From: Cytophagaceae bacterium
Lineage (GTDB): Bacteria; Bacteroidota; Bacteroidia; Cytophagales; UBA9547
Length of the DNA stretch: 64,000 nt
NCBI GenBank assembly: GCA_027488865.1
Contig: JAIYAU010000016.1
Coordinates: 62,001-126,000 of the forward strand
Direction: 5' to 3'
Both the position numbers and the translations under genes were made by a program. The notes under the pieces are model-generated. The model saw only the letters and a program-made list of their open reading frames with translations, had not been told where the DNA came from and searched no databases. This document shows positions 26,751 through 36,175 of the stretch, in pieces. Within the stretch, counting starts at the first letter, position 1; each line of letters starts with the position of its first letter.

Positions 26751-28718
26751 CTATTTTTTAACAAATTCAACACGACGGTTTTGCATCTTTTCTTCCTCCG
26801 TTGCCCCTTGGCCAAACTTAGTAGTAGTACCCATCCCCTTAAAAGTTATTCTACCACGTGGTACACCTCTTGTTACTAGGTAATCAAAAACGTTATTGGC
26901 TCTTAATTGAGAAATTCTATTATTGAACTCTTCATCTCCATCCTCATCTGCAAAACCTTGAATTTCCAAAGCTATTTCTTTATGAGTTTTCATCAAACGA
27001 ACGATTTCATTTAAAGCAGAAAAGTACTTTTTGTTTACTTTGGAAATATTTTTTTCAAAAAACACATTACCAAAAATTATTTCCTTGGTAGCAATTATTG
27101 TATCCTTTACCAACTCTCTTTTAGGTTCTTCTATTTTTTTAGTAGTATCCTTTAAACCAGCCGAAACAGAATCCTTAAAATATGACACTTTAAAATCTTT
27201 AGCGAACGTACCTCCTGGTTCAACATACATTGGCACCACGATTTCCTCTTTAGCTAGTGTATCACTACCTTTTACAATGCATACTTTATAGGTTTTATTT
27301 GATTGAATCAAATTTGAAAACTTGCCTCCAGTGGTACCAAGCTTTGCCTTGTATTTTTCATCTTTATCGTTTGGTACAGTTAATTCGACAATTAACTCAT
27401 TGTTGGGAACTGGCTTGTTAGAAAGATTGTCTATTACACTACCAACTATTAATACCTTTGGCACCTCTACTACCAAGTAAACGTCCTTTTCTCCTAAGCT
27501 ACCTTCCCTGTAAGAAGACAAATAACCTTTTTTACCATCATTAGACATATAAAAATAAATGTCGTCATCAGGTGTATTAACTGGATAACCTAAGTTAACA
27601 GGAGTCGACCAACTTTTACCATCCCAAGTTGATTTAAAGATATCAAACCCACCCATACCATTATGGCCTCTTGAACTGAAATACAGATATTTGCCATCGT
27701 TTGTAATATAAATACCATCCTCTTCTTGCGGAGTATTTACGTATTCTACCTCCTTAGCATCACCATAGGAGCCATCATCTTGTAATTCTGCATAATAAAG
27801 GTCCAAATCTCCGCCATCAGAATAATAATTAGTGGCAAAATATATTCTCTTACCATCTGGACTAATAAACGCTGAAGATTCATAAGCGGCGGTGTTTACT
27901 CCTTCAATTTCTTCAGGCTTTTGCCAATTATCGCCCACTTTTTTAGCTATGTAAATATCCCCATTACGCAAAGAACGATACATGACAAGTTTTTCATTAC
28001 CAATCAATTGACTACAAGCATCATGACCAGTTGAATTAAGCTGATCGCCAATTTGACTTAAAGCGCCCCATTGTCCGTCCTTTTTCTGTGAAATATAAAT
28101 ATCTTCATAAAACTCTCCTGTAAAAGTTTCCACATTACCTGTAGATGTTTCTTTTCGTGAAGTAAATAACAACGTATTATCTTCGTTATTTATCACAGGA
28201 CTATGGTCAGAGTATTTACTATTAATTGTGCTACCTAAGTTTTCAATAAAATAGTCATTTGGCTTAAGAATCATTTCTTGTGCATTTTTACATTGCTTGA
28301 TATGTAAATCTACATCTTCTCTCCTTGAGTCTTTTGTACCCAAAGTATTTAAATAAGCTTCAAATTCTACAATAGCTTCTTCAAACTTATAGTTGAGTTG
28401 AAGAGCCCTTCCATACCAATAATGAGCATGTCGATCTACCTTTATATTATTTAAAACTGCGGTTTGTATATTTTTTAAGCCTTTTTCTTTTGAATACCTG
28501 TGCAAATAACAAACACCAGATTCAAAAATCGCTCTGTTGTTATCTGGCGAAGTTTCTAGGACTTTTTCAAAAATCGGTAAAGCCCTTAAATAGTTTTCCT
28601 TTTTTACATACCTCCTCCCCTTTCTTATCAATGCATTGGTACTTTGAGAATGGCTGGTTAATGTGAAAATAAGTAATAACGAAATGCTAAACGTAAATAA
28701 AGTTAGTTTTTTTCTCAT
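26751..28718 (-). CDS. PorE-like OmpA family protein (TPR, PD40 propeller, CarboxypepD-like, OmpA_C)
   Basis: A 655-residue envelope protein with a signal peptide (residues 1-25, ending SHSQ). TPR-like repeats occupy about 30-140, a WD40-like PD40 beta-propeller about 160-420 (repeated ISPDGKRIYFATN, ITNDGKYLYFSS, MSNDGKKGYLSS), a CarboxypepD_reg-like sandwich about 425-510, and OmpA_C at the end (IQGFADEDGDEEFNNRISQLRANNV). The OmpA_C part should bind peptidoglycan. The same order occurs in PorE of the T9SS, but this one lacks a lipobox and paralogues are common, so PorE itself is not claimed. It has an exact -7 box just upstream. Confidence 0.85.
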   Translation of the reverse strand: MRKKLTLFTFSISLLLIFTLTSHSQSTNALIRKGRRYVKKENYLRALPIFEKVLETSPDNNRAIFESGVCYLHRYSKEKGLKNIQTAVLNNIKVDRHAHYWYGRALQLNYKFEEAIVEFEAYLNTLGTKDSRREDVDLHIKQCKNAQEMILKPNDYFIENLGSTINSKYSDHSPVINNEDNTLLFTSRKETSTGNVETFTGEFYEDIYISQKKDGQWGALSQIGDQLNSTGHDACSQLIGNEKLVMYRSLRNGDIYIAKKVGDNWQKPEEIEGVNTAAYESSAFISPDGKRIYFATNYYSDGGDLDLYYAELQDDGSYGDAKEVEYVNTPQEEDGIYITNDGKYLYFSSRGHNGMGGFDIFKSTWDGKSWSTPVNLGYPVNTPDDDIYFYMSNDGKKGYLSSYREGSLGEKDVYLVVEVPKVLIVGSVIDNLSNKPVPNNELIVELTVPNDKDEKYKAKLGTTGGKFSNLIQSNKTYKVCIVKGSDTLAKEEIVVPMYVEPGGTFAKDFKVSYFKDSVSAGLKDTTKKIEEPKRELVKDTIIATKEIIFGNVFFEKNISKVNKKYFSALNEIVRLMKTHKEIALEIQGFADEDGDEEFNNRISQLRANNVFDYLVTRGVPRGRITFKGMGTTTKFGQGATEEEKMQNRRVEFVKK

Positions 28719-28738
28719 TTTTTATAAGGTTCTTCTTG

Positions 28739-28746
28739 CAAAATTA
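28739..28746 (-). promoter_or_regulatory. -7 box of the PorE-like gene
   Basis: CAAAATTA on the plus strand reads TAATTTTG on the minus strand. The leader would be about 15 bases. The -33 position is T-rich without TTG. Confidence 0.45.
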
Positions 28747-28977
28747 ATATTTTTCTAATTATAAAAAGGATTTCCTTGAGACAAGTTAATCCTTTTGAAG
28801 ATTTATATTTTTGTGAATATAATAAATAAAAAAAATATTAAACAAAAATTGGTTGGTAATTGTCGTTGCTTTCAAAATAGGTTATTGATAAAATTCGATA
28901 GGAACACCTAAAAATTAATCAGATAATAGAATTAAATTCTTTTCTAATTTAGATACAGAATAAATTAATGTATGAAA

Positions 28978-29008
28978 TTGCTTAGTAAACCTCTCGCATG
29001 TAAATTTG
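28978..29008 (+). promoter_or_regulatory. Full consensus promoter of sdhCAB
   Basis: TTG at 28978-28980, 20 bases, then TAAATTTG at 29001-29008. Both elements match the Bacteroidota consensus. The leader is about 60 bases. Confidence 0.65.
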
Positions 29009-29073
29009 GACGTTTTCGAAAAAATAAATTATAGTATAAAACAATTATCATAAACTAAAACTTTTAATGTTGT

Positions 29074-29754
29074 ATGAGTTGGGTAGCAAAAACATTATCA
29101 AGTTCTCTAGGCAAAAAGCTGTTAATGGCTGGCACAGGACTTTTTTTATGTACTTTTTTAATAGTGCATCTTATAGGTAATTTACAATTGTTGAAAGAAG
29201 ATAATGGTCAGTCATTTAATATTTATGCCTCGTTTATGACGCATAATCCATTGATTAAGGTCATTTCTTATGGATTATATTTCTTTATTATATTGCATTC
29301 GGCCGTTGCCATTTGGCTAACTATACTGAACAAAAAGGCAAGACCTGCAGATTATGCTGTTAGTAATACTTCTAGTACATGGGCTTCAAGAAGTATGATG
29401 TTATTAGGTACAATGCTTCTGATATTTATTGGTTTGCACATGGTTCATTTTTGGGCAAGGTATCATTTTGACAATGGTCTTTCACTTGTAAGCTATGGTA
29501 CAGAGCCAATGAAAAATTTGTATGAAATAGTAGATGCAATGTATGACCGAGGTAATGAAGGATGGATTGGATTTTATGTCATTTCTCAATTAGTTCTTGG
29601 TTTTCATCTCAGTCACGGATTTGCAAGTGCATTTCAAACTTTCGGTCTAAATCATAGAAAATATACACCAATTATTAAAGGTGCTGGATTAACATTTTCA
29701 ATTGTGATTGCATTAGGTTTTGCAATAATACCTATTTTGATGTATTTGAATTAA
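29074..29754 (+). CDS. sdhC: Succinate dehydrogenase cytochrome b subunit
   Basis: The single 226-residue membrane anchor of a type B succinate:quinone oxidoreductase. About five helices are visible, with histidines in likely haem positions (LIVHLIGNL, FIILHSAVA, GLHMVHFW, FHLSHGF). It should hold two b haems and the menaquinone site. sdhA starts 32 bases later, and the order sdhC-sdhA-sdhB is the usual one for the phylum. Confidence 0.92.
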   Translation: MSWVAKTLSSSLGKKLLMAGTGLFLCTFLIVHLIGNLQLLKEDNGQSFNIYASFMTHNPLIKVISYGLYFFIILHSAVAIWLTILNKKARPADYAVSNTSSTWASRSMMLLGTMLLIFIGLHMVHFWARYHFDNGLSLVSYGTEPMKNLYEIVDAMYDRGNEGWIGFYVISQLVLGFHLSHGFASAFQTFGLNHRKYTPIIKGAGLTFSIVIALGFAIIPILMYLN

Positions 29755-29786
29755 TAGTTGATTAAGGATAGTTAAAATTTAGAAAC

Positions 29787-31772
29787 ATGAGCAATAAAAT
29801 ACTTGACGCTAAAGTGCCAGAAGGCGTTTTAGAGACAAAATGGACAAAATACCGCTCCACCGTTCCTTTGGTGAATCCGTCTAACAAGCGCAATATTGAA
29901 ATTATCGTTGTTGGATCTGGACTTGCAGGTTCTTCTGCTGCTGCCACTTTAGCTGAACTTGGCTATAAAGTAAAGGTATTCTGTTTTCAAGATTCACCGC
30001 GCCGTGCTCACAGTATTGCAGCACAAGGAGGAATTAACGCAGCTAAAAACTATCAAAATGATGGAGATTCTACCTACCGTCTATTTTACGATACCATTAA
30101 AGGCGGTGATTACCGTGCAAGAGAAGGTAATGTTTATCGTCTAGCTGAGGTAAGTACATATATTATTGACCAATGTGTGGCGCAAGGAGTTCCTTTCGCC
30201 CGTGAATATGGTGGATTACTTAGCAATCGTTCTTTTGGTGGCACGCAAGTACAAAGGACATTTTATGCAGCAGGACAGACTGGCCAACAACTACTTTTAG
30301 GTGCCTATAGTGCCTTAGAGAGACAAGTTGGAATGGGTACAGTAAAAATGCACGCTAGACATGAAATGTTGGATGTAGTAAATATTGATGGCAAATGTCG
30401 CGGAATCATTGCTCGTGATCTTGTTACAGGCAAATTAGAAAGACATTTTGGTCATGCTGTCCTATTATGTACTGGTGGCTATGGAAACGTTTTTTTCCTC
30501 TCTACCAATGCGATGGGTAGTAATGTAACTGCTGCTTGGAAAGCTCATAAAAAAGGAGCTTTTTTTGGAAATCCTTGTTATACACAAATTCATCCAACTT
30601 GTATACCTGTATCTGGTGATCATCAGTCAAAGTTAACTTTGATGTCAGAATCTCTTAGAAACGACGGAAGAATATGGGTTCCAATTAAACAAAATGACAC
30701 ACGCAAACCTACCGATATACCTGAAAACGAGCGTGACTATTATCTAGAACGTAGATATCCTGCTTTCGGTAATTTAGTGCCTCGTGATGTGGCATCTAGA
30801 GCAGCCAAAGAAAGATGTGATGCTGGATATGGTGTAGGTGCATCTAAAATGGCTGTTTACCTAGATTTTAGTTTTAACATGGATCGTTATGGTAAAGTTG
30901 AGGCCACTAAAAGAGGTTTAGTCGATCCAGATGCTAAAACCATTCGTGAATTGGGTAAAGAGGTGGTGAAAGAAAAATATGGTAATTTGTTTGATATGTA
31001 CAAACAAATAACTGGCGAAGATCCCTACGAAATACCAATGAGAATTTACCCTGCGGTACATTATACCATGGGAGGTTTGTGGGTAGATTACAACTTAATG
31101 ACCACTGTACCAGGTTTGTATGCTTTGGGTGAAGCTAATTTCTCTGATCACGGTGCCAATAGATTAGGAGCTTCTGCCCTCATGCAAGGACTTGCTGATG
31201 GCTATTTTGTTTTACCTTATACTATTGGTTCTTATTTGTCGAATGAAATCAGAACACAATCAATTTCTACTGATCATGAGGCTTTTGTTGAAGCGGAAAA
31301 AGCAGTAAAAGAGCGTCTAGAGAAAATTCTAAGCATTAAAGGATCCAAAACCGTTGATTATTTTCACAAACGTTTAGGAAAAATAATGTGGGATAAATGC
31401 GGAATGGCACGTGATAAAGAAGGACTAGAGTGGGCTATTAAAGAAATCCAGTCTATCCAACGCGAGTTCTGGAGTGATGTACGTGTGCTAGGTGATGCAA
31501 ACGAGTTTAATCCTGAATTGGAAAAGGCAGGTCGCGTAGCTGACTTTTTAGAATTAGGAGAGTTAATGTGTGTAGATGCACTCAATAGAAATGAGTCTTG
31601 TGGTGGTCACTTCCGTACTGAATATCAAACAGAAGATGGAGAAGCGCTAAGAGATGATGAAAACTTTGCATTTGTATCGGCATGGGAATATAAAGATGCA
31701 AATCAATTTGAACTTCATAAAGAGGAGCTTCATTACGAAAACATTAAAATAGCACAGAGAAGTTATAAATAA
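29787..31772 (+). CDS. sdhA: Succinate dehydrogenase/fumarate reductase flavoprotein subunit
   Basis: Oxidises succinate to fumarate in the TCA cycle. The 661-residue subunit has the FAD-binding [19 protein letters not shown] (about 42-60), covalent-FAD histidine 75 in [15 protein letters not shown], and [10 protein letters not shown] plus [19 protein letters not shown] later. The length and lack of a Tat signal fit the type B enzyme. Middle gene of sdhCAB. Confidence 0.95.
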   Translation: MSNKILDAKVPEGVLETKWTKYRSTVPLVNPSNKRNIEIIVVGSGLAGSSAAATLAELGYKVKVFCFQDSPRRAHSIAAQGGINAAKNYQNDGDSTYRLFYDTIKGGDYRAREGNVYRLAEVSTYIIDQCVAQGVPFAREYGGLLSNRSFGGTQVQRTFYAAGQTGQQLLLGAYSALERQVGMGTVKMHARHEMLDVVNIDGKCRGIIARDLVTGKLERHFGHAVLLCTGGYGNVFFLSTNAMGSNVTAAWKAHKKGAFFGNPCYTQIHPTCIPVSGDHQSKLTLMSESLRNDGRIWVPIKQNDTRKPTDIPENERDYYLERRYPAFGNLVPRDVASRAAKERCDAGYGVGASKMAVYLDFSFNMDRYGKVEATKRGLVDPDAKTIRELGKEVVKEKYGNLFDMYKQITGEDPYEIPMRIYPAVHYTMGGLWVDYNLMTTVPGLYALGEANFSDHGANRLGASALMQGLADGYFVLPYTIGSYLSNEIRTQSISTDHEAFVEAEKAVKERLEKILSIKGSKTVDYFHKRLGKIMWDKCGMARDKEGLEWAIKEIQSIQREFWSDVRVLGDANEFNPELEKAGRVADFLELGELMCVDALNRNESCGGHFRTEYQTEDGEALRDDENFAFVSAWEYKDANQFELHKEELHYENIKIAQRSYK

Positions 31773-31777
31773 GAATT

Positions 31778-31800
31778 TTATCAACATTGTAAATTGATAA
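31778..31800 (+). other. Small inverted repeat between sdhA and sdhB
   Basis: TTATCAA (31778-31784), nine bases, TTGATAA (31794-31800), ending four bases before the sdhB ATG. A weak hairpin here could adjust mRNA stability or sdhB translation; no T-run follows, so it is not a terminator. Confidence 0.3.
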
Positions 31801-31804
31801 CAGT

Positions 31805-32572
31805 ATGAGTGAAGGAACAATGAGTTTGACGTTAAAAGTGTGGCGTCAAAAAAATAGTACATCTAAAGGCGAGTTTAAAACATATCCTGTAAGCGGTATT
31901 TCTTCTGACATGTCATTTCTTGAAATGTTTGATGTGCTTAATGAAGAGTTAATTACAAAAGGAGAAGAGTCAATTGCATTCGACCATGATTGCCGTGAAG
32001 GTATTTGTGGCATGTGTAGTATGTATATTAATGGCAGACCTCATGGCCCTAAAAATGCCATCACTACTTGCCAATTGCACATGCGTTCGTTTAAAGATGG
32101 TGATACTATAACAGTGGAACCATGGAGAGCTTCAGCTTTCCCGATAGTAAAAGATTTGGCTGTAAACCGCTCTGCTTTTGACAGAATCATTGCTTCTGGC
32201 GGATATGTGTCAGTAAATACAGGTAATGCTAAAGATGCAAATGATATATTGATTCCTAAAGAGGATGCAGACGAGGCGTTTAGTGCAGCCGCTTGTATAG
32301 GATGTGGAGCATGTGTAGCAGCTTGTAAAAATGCTTCGGCTATGCTTTTTGTTTCTGCAAAAGTATCTCAACTTGCCTTGTTACCACAAGGTAAAGTAGA
32401 AAGTCAAAAAAGAGTTGAAAACATGGTAGCACAAATGGACGTCGAAGGTTTTGGTGCCTGTACAAATACTGGAGCATGTAGTGCAGAATGCCCTAAAGGA
32501 ATATCACTAGAACATATCGCAAGATTGAATCGTGAATACTTTAGTGCTAAATTAACTTCTAATAACGTTTAG
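31805..32572 (+). CDS. sdhB: Succinate dehydrogenase iron-sulfur subunit
   Basis: Transfers electrons from SdhA to SdhC. The 255-residue protein has the [2Fe-2S] ligand stretch [17 protein letters not shown] and two C-terminal cluster motifs, [13 protein letters not shown] and [14 protein letters not shown], as in type B enzymes. It closes sdhCAB and is followed by a strong terminator. Confidence 0.95.
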   Translation: MSEGTMSLTLKVWRQKNSTSKGEFKTYPVSGISSDMSFLEMFDVLNEELITKGEESIAFDHDCREGICGMCSMYINGRPHGPKNAITTCQLHMRSFKDGDTITVEPWRASAFPIVKDLAVNRSAFDRIIASGGYVSVNTGNAKDANDILIPKEDADEAFSAAACIGCGACVAACKNASAMLFVSAKVSQLALLPQGKVESQKRVENMVAQMDVEGFGACTNTGACSAECPKGISLEHIARLNREYFSAKLTSNNV

Positions 32573-32595
32573 TATTAAGATTTAATTGTTTTTAG

Positions 32596-32625
32596 AAAAA
32601 GGCAACAAATATTGTTGCCTTTTTT
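32596..32625 (+). terminator. Intrinsic terminator of sdhCAB
   Basis: A perfect 13-bp stem (32596-32608 with 32612-32624) around a three-base loop, ending in a T-run, 23 bases after the sdhB stop. Confidence 0.88.
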
Positions 32626-32682
32626 GTTTATTTGTATTTAAATATGAGTTTAAATAGAATAATTATTAATAATTAAAGAAAA

Positions 32683-34650
32683 GTGCGATCTGATTTATAT
32701 AATTCACTCTTCAAAATCATTCCTATAGTATTTATTTGGCTGTATTTATTTACAAACGCTAGCAATGCTCAAACAACTTTGTTTGAATTAAAAGATAATA
32801 CCCAAGAGGTTTTTATTACTAAAGCGGTAATTGGAGTATTTATAGATAGCAGCCAACGTGTGAGTAATAATGACATAACTAACGTACCTGACGCACTATT
32901 TGTACCTAGCAACGGACACACAATTGCGAACTTATATCCAAAGGCAACCTATTGGCTAAAATTTAAAGTTGTTGATAACTCTGTAAACAAAAAATGGCTA
33001 ATTGAATCGTTTAACTATAGAATAAACAACATTCAAATTGTTATCCCGTCCCTAAAATACACTTCTAAACCTATGGGAGACACTTTTAATTTTAAAGATA
33101 GAGATGTAAAACATAAGAATTTTCTTTTTAGTCTACCACCACTTAGTCCATACCAGCAAACTATTTATATAAAGGTTTATTCTAAACAAACTACTAATTT
33201 ACAGTTTGTGTTAAGAGAGGCTAATTATTTTACCTCCTATGCCATCTATGAATATTTCTTGTTGGGCATCTTCTATGGTGTTATTTTAATGGTAGCTTTG
33301 TACAATTTATTTTTGTTTTTTGTTTTTAAACGTTCCCCTTTCATCTATTATTTTGCCTATATTCTGTCTACCATTTTATATTTTATGACTAATGATGGTA
33401 CCTGTTTTCATTTTTTATGGCCTACACATCCAAGTCTTAATCAATATGCATTCCAAATAACCCATTTTTTAATGGTTATATTTTTTTGTTTTTATGCCAA
33501 AAGCTTTCTTCAAATTGACAATTTATATCCATTTATTAATAAAGTCTTTAAATGGTTTGTGATAATTCGTATTATCCTTTTTTTAGTGAGTATCACAACA
33601 GGCTATTTTTTTGGTACACATATTTTGTATATTGACTATTTACCGTTTGTCTTTGCTTATGTAACAGCCGTTCTACTTTACAAAAAAGACAAGTCGAACT
33701 ATATGTTTTTTATTATTGCCTTTACCATTATTTTTATCTGTTTTACTATTAACGGGTTAAGGCTAATGAGGGTAATTCCTTCTAATCTATTTTCATTTTA
33801 TGCCATTTATGTAGGAGTTATGTTTGAAATGTTGTTCTTAACACTGGGGCTAAGTACCAAATTAAACAGCATAATTAAATTTGGGATATTAAAAGATAGG
33901 GTAAATAAGTTATTAAGTAACAAGTTAAAGGATAGTTCTCGAGCCATTAGCTTACAAGGTAGCCTCATAAAAGAAAGAGAGGCAGAGATTGAAACCTTGT
34001 TCTACAGACTATCACATGATATAAAAGGACCCCTAAAATCAATAAAAGGACTGGCATTGCTAGGACTTATGGAAGAGGGATCGGACAAGAAATATTATGA
34101 CATGATATTGGAACGACTTGAGCATCTTAATTTTATGACCGACGATTTTGTAGAAATAAGTAAAATTAAAAAAGAAACAACCTTAAGTAAACATCCTATT
34201 AATATAAGGATTTTTGTAAAAAGTATAATTGCTGCTTTACCACAAATTGAACAAGATACAGATTTTAATTTAATTTTGACTTTTGAAAAAGAAGAAACGC
34301 ATTTTGGAGAGCCTGAACTGTTAAGAACCATTTTTCAAAATATTATTGAAAACTCCTATCAATATAGAAATTTAAACACGACACAGAGTTATTTAAAAAT
34401 TAAAATAAATAGTGAATTAGAAGGATTAACCGTCATATTTGAGGATAACGGCATAGGCGTACCAGAAGACTTGAAAAAAAATATTTTTCAAATGTTTTTT
34501 AGGGCCAACGAAACCAAAGACAATACAAGCACTGGATTAGGATTATATATTGTAAAAATAGCCGTTGAAAAAATGAACGGAACAATTTCATTTTCAAGCA
34601 CTCTTGGAATAGGTACAAAATTTGAAATTTTTGTACCAAAAATGAAATAG
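32683..34650 (+). CDS. Sensor histidine kinase with 7TM-DISM receptor
   Basis: A 655-residue membrane sensor. The N-terminus holds a signal sequence (to about residue 30) and a 7TMR-DISMED2-type extracellular beta domain, followed by seven helices of the 7TM-DISM receptor (about 190-400). A short coiled coil leads to HisKA (LSHDIKGPLKSIKGL, phospho-acceptor His) and an HATPase domain with N box IFQNIIENSYQYR and G boxes DNGIGVPED and GLGLYIV. The start is GTG at 32683; an in-frame TAA lies three codons upstream. No response regulator is adjacent, so the partner and signal are unknown. Confidence 0.88.
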   Translation: MRSDLYNSLFKIIPIVFIWLYLFTNASNAQTTLFELKDNTQEVFITKAVIGVFIDSSQRVSNNDITNVPDALFVPSNGHTIANLYPKATYWLKFKVVDNSVNKKWLIESFNYRINNIQIVIPSLKYTSKPMGDTFNFKDRDVKHKNFLFSLPPLSPYQQTIYIKVYSKQTTNLQFVLREANYFTSYAIYEYFLLGIFYGVILMVALYNLFLFFVFKRSPFIYYFAYILSTILYFMTNDGTCFHFLWPTHPSLNQYAFQITHFLMVIFFCFYAKSFLQIDNLYPFINKVFKWFVIIRIILFLVSITTGYFFGTHILYIDYLPFVFAYVTAVLLYKKDKSNYMFFIIAFTIIFICFTINGLRLMRVIPSNLFSFYAIYVGVMFEMLFLTLGLSTKLNSIIKFGILKDRVNKLLSNKLKDSSRAISLQGSLIKEREAEIETLFYRLSHDIKGPLKSIKGLALLGLMEEGSDKKYYDMILERLEHLNFMTDDFVEISKIKKETTLSKHPINIRIFVKSIIAALPQIEQDTDFNLILTFEKEETHFGEPELLRTIFQNIIENSYQYRNLNTTQSYLKIKINSELEGLTVIFEDNGIGVPEDLKKNIFQMFFRANETKDNTSTGLGLYIVKIAVEKMNGTISFSSTLGIGTKFEIFVPKMK

Positions 34651-34724
34651 TTTTTATACCAACTATTTCTGCGGGTAGTCTAAACTATTTTATAAAGAAA
34701 GTTTTAAAGTAATCAAATCTTTTA

Positions 34725-34732
34725 TACTTTTG
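34725..34732 (+). promoter_or_regulatory. -7 box of the 54-aa lipoprotein gene
   Basis: TACTTTTG matches TAnnTTTG exactly. A T-run at 34702-34705 stands where -33 is expected. The leader would be about 65 bases. Confidence 0.45.
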
Positions 34733-34802
34733 AATATAATTCCATAGTGTTTACAATTGGAATGTTATCTTGAGTATTAAATAATTACAAATAATAAATA
34801 AA

Positions 34803-34967
34803 ATGAAAAATAATTTTATCCAAGCTTCTATTCTTGTTTTAGCCTTGTCGTTATTAGTAAGTTGTAAAACTTCCCAGCCAATGTTTGCTGGTGCAGTTAC
34901 AGCTGGATGGGTACTTTTAGGTGTTAGTTTGGTATTGCTGGTAATCGTATTGAAGAAATTTATCTAG
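34803..34967 (+). CDS. Tiny lipoprotein with a C-terminal hydrophobic helix (54 aa)
   Basis: I translated this small frame directly. The N-terminal half is a lipoprotein signal: MKNNFIQA, a hydrophobic stretch and the lipobox LLVSC with Cys21. The mature 34 residues begin KTSQP and then contain one membrane helix (about 36-50, GWVLLGVSLVLLVIVL) ending KKFI. So the processed product would be anchored both by lipid and by a helix. It lies between a -7 box and a strong hairpin terminator, which supports a real transcription unit. I do not know any function. Confidence 0.7.
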   Translation: MKNNFIQASILVLALSLLVSCKTSQPMFAGAVTAGWVLLGVSLVLLVIVLKKFI

Positions 34968-35033
34968 GGTGGATATAAATCTATTTAATATGGAAATAAT
35001 AAATAGATAATCATTAAATTAATTTTTTATACT

Positions 35034-35069
35034 AAAAATCCTACTTTATCAAAATAAAGTAGGATTTTT
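35034..35069. terminator. Bidirectional terminator between the 54-aa lipoprotein gene and bioB
   Basis: A perfect 16-bp stem (35034-35049 with 35054-35069) around a four-base loop with A5/T5 ends, usable from both sides. Confidence 0.85.
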
Positions 35070-35137
35070 ACTTTTTAAGTAAGGGGAATTAAAAATTTAT
35101 AAATCAGAGGGTTACTCATTTTATACCAATTCAAAAT

Positions 35138-36139
35138 TCAATGCGATGGAATTTGTTCAAATCGTATCGCCTCGACTCCATCCTTAAAAGCCTCTCTAGG
35201 TTTTAAACCAAGTAATTCAAACATTACTTTATCGTCATTTACTTCAGGATTAGGAGTTGTCAATAATTTATCCCCTGCAAATATAGAATTAGCCCCTGCC
35301 AAAAAACAAAGTGCCTGCTCCTCATGGCTCATTCTTACCCTTCCTGCAGACAATCTTACCATGGCCTTTGGCATAATTATACGCGCAGTTGCAATCATTC
35401 TTACCATTTCCCAAACAGATACCCTTGGTTGGTCTTCAAGTGGGGTTCCTTCTACTGGTACCAAGGCATTAACTGGCACAGATTCTGGATGTTGTGGCAT
35501 GTTTGACAAGGTGAAAAGCATCCCTATTCGGTCTTCATGAGATTCTCCCAAACCAATAATGCCTCCTGAGCAAACGTGAATTTGTGCTTCTCTTACATTT
35601 TCAATTGTTTCTAAGCGATCGCCATAGGTGCGGGTACTTATTATTTTATCATAATGCTCTTCGCTTGTATCTAAGTTATGATTATAGGCATACAATCCAG
35701 CCTTTTTAAGTTTATGAGCTTGTTCGTCAGTAAGCATCCCTAGCGTACAACACACCTCCATGCCCAGATTATTGACTCCAGCAACCATCTCAAGGACTTT
35801 GTCAAAATCCTTATTATCTCGCACTTCTCTCCAGGCAGCGCCCATACAAAAACGTGTACTGCCATTTGTTTTAGCATTTTTAGCCGCTTCTAAAACCTCC
35901 TTAACTTCCATTAATTTTTGTACCTTCACTTCAGTATGATATCTGGCTGCTTGTGGACAATACGCACAGTCTTCAGGACAACCACCTGTTTTCACCGATA
36001 AAAGGGTACATACTTGCACTTCACCTGTTGCATTATATTGGCGATGTACGGTGGCAGCACGATACATAAGCTCTAACACAGGAGAATTATAAATATTCGC
36101 AATTTCTTCGCGCGTCCAGTCGTTTCTAATTTCTTGCAT
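35138..36139 (-). CDS. bioB: Biotin synthase
   Basis: A radical-SAM enzyme inserting sulfur into dethiobiotin. The 333-residue protein has the cluster motif CPEDCAYC (Cys54, Cys58, Cys61), the family motif [12 protein letters not shown] and the second-cluster region with [10 protein letters not shown]. It follows sppA on the same strand by 36 bases, so sppA-bioB may be one transcript. bioF is 4 kb away on the other strand. Confidence 0.95.
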   Translation of the reverse strand: MQEIRNDWTREEIANIYNSPVLELMYRAATVHRQYNATGEVQVCTLLSVKTGGCPEDCAYCPQAARYHTEVKVQKLMEVKEVLEAAKNAKTNGSTRFCMGAAWREVRDNKDFDKVLEMVAGVNNLGMEVCCTLGMLTDEQAHKLKKAGLYAYNHNLDTSEEHYDKIISTRTYGDRLETIENVREAQIHVCSGGIIGLGESHEDRIGMLFTLSNMPQHPESVPVNALVPVEGTPLEDQPRVSVWEMVRMIATARIIMPKAMVRLSAGRVRMSHEEQALCFLAGANSIFAGDKLLTTPNPEVNDDKVMFELLGLKPREAFKDGVEAIRFEQIPSH

Positions 36140-36175
36140 GAATTAATATATTAATCTAACAATAGGGTCAATAAA

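Larger units (their letters stand above)
28719..29073. other. Divergent promoter region between the OmpA-like gene and sdhC, 355 bases
   Basis: No ORF is supported. It holds a -7 box for the OmpA-like gene (28739-28746), a full consensus promoter for sdhCAB (28978-29008) and a further plus-strand TATTTTTG at 28806-28813 without a -33 box. Confidence 0.6.

Noticed and set aside
35324-35506. Plus-strand ORF inside bioB
   Set aside because: Shadow of the biotin synthase frame with compositionally odd Trp/Tyr/His-rich translation.
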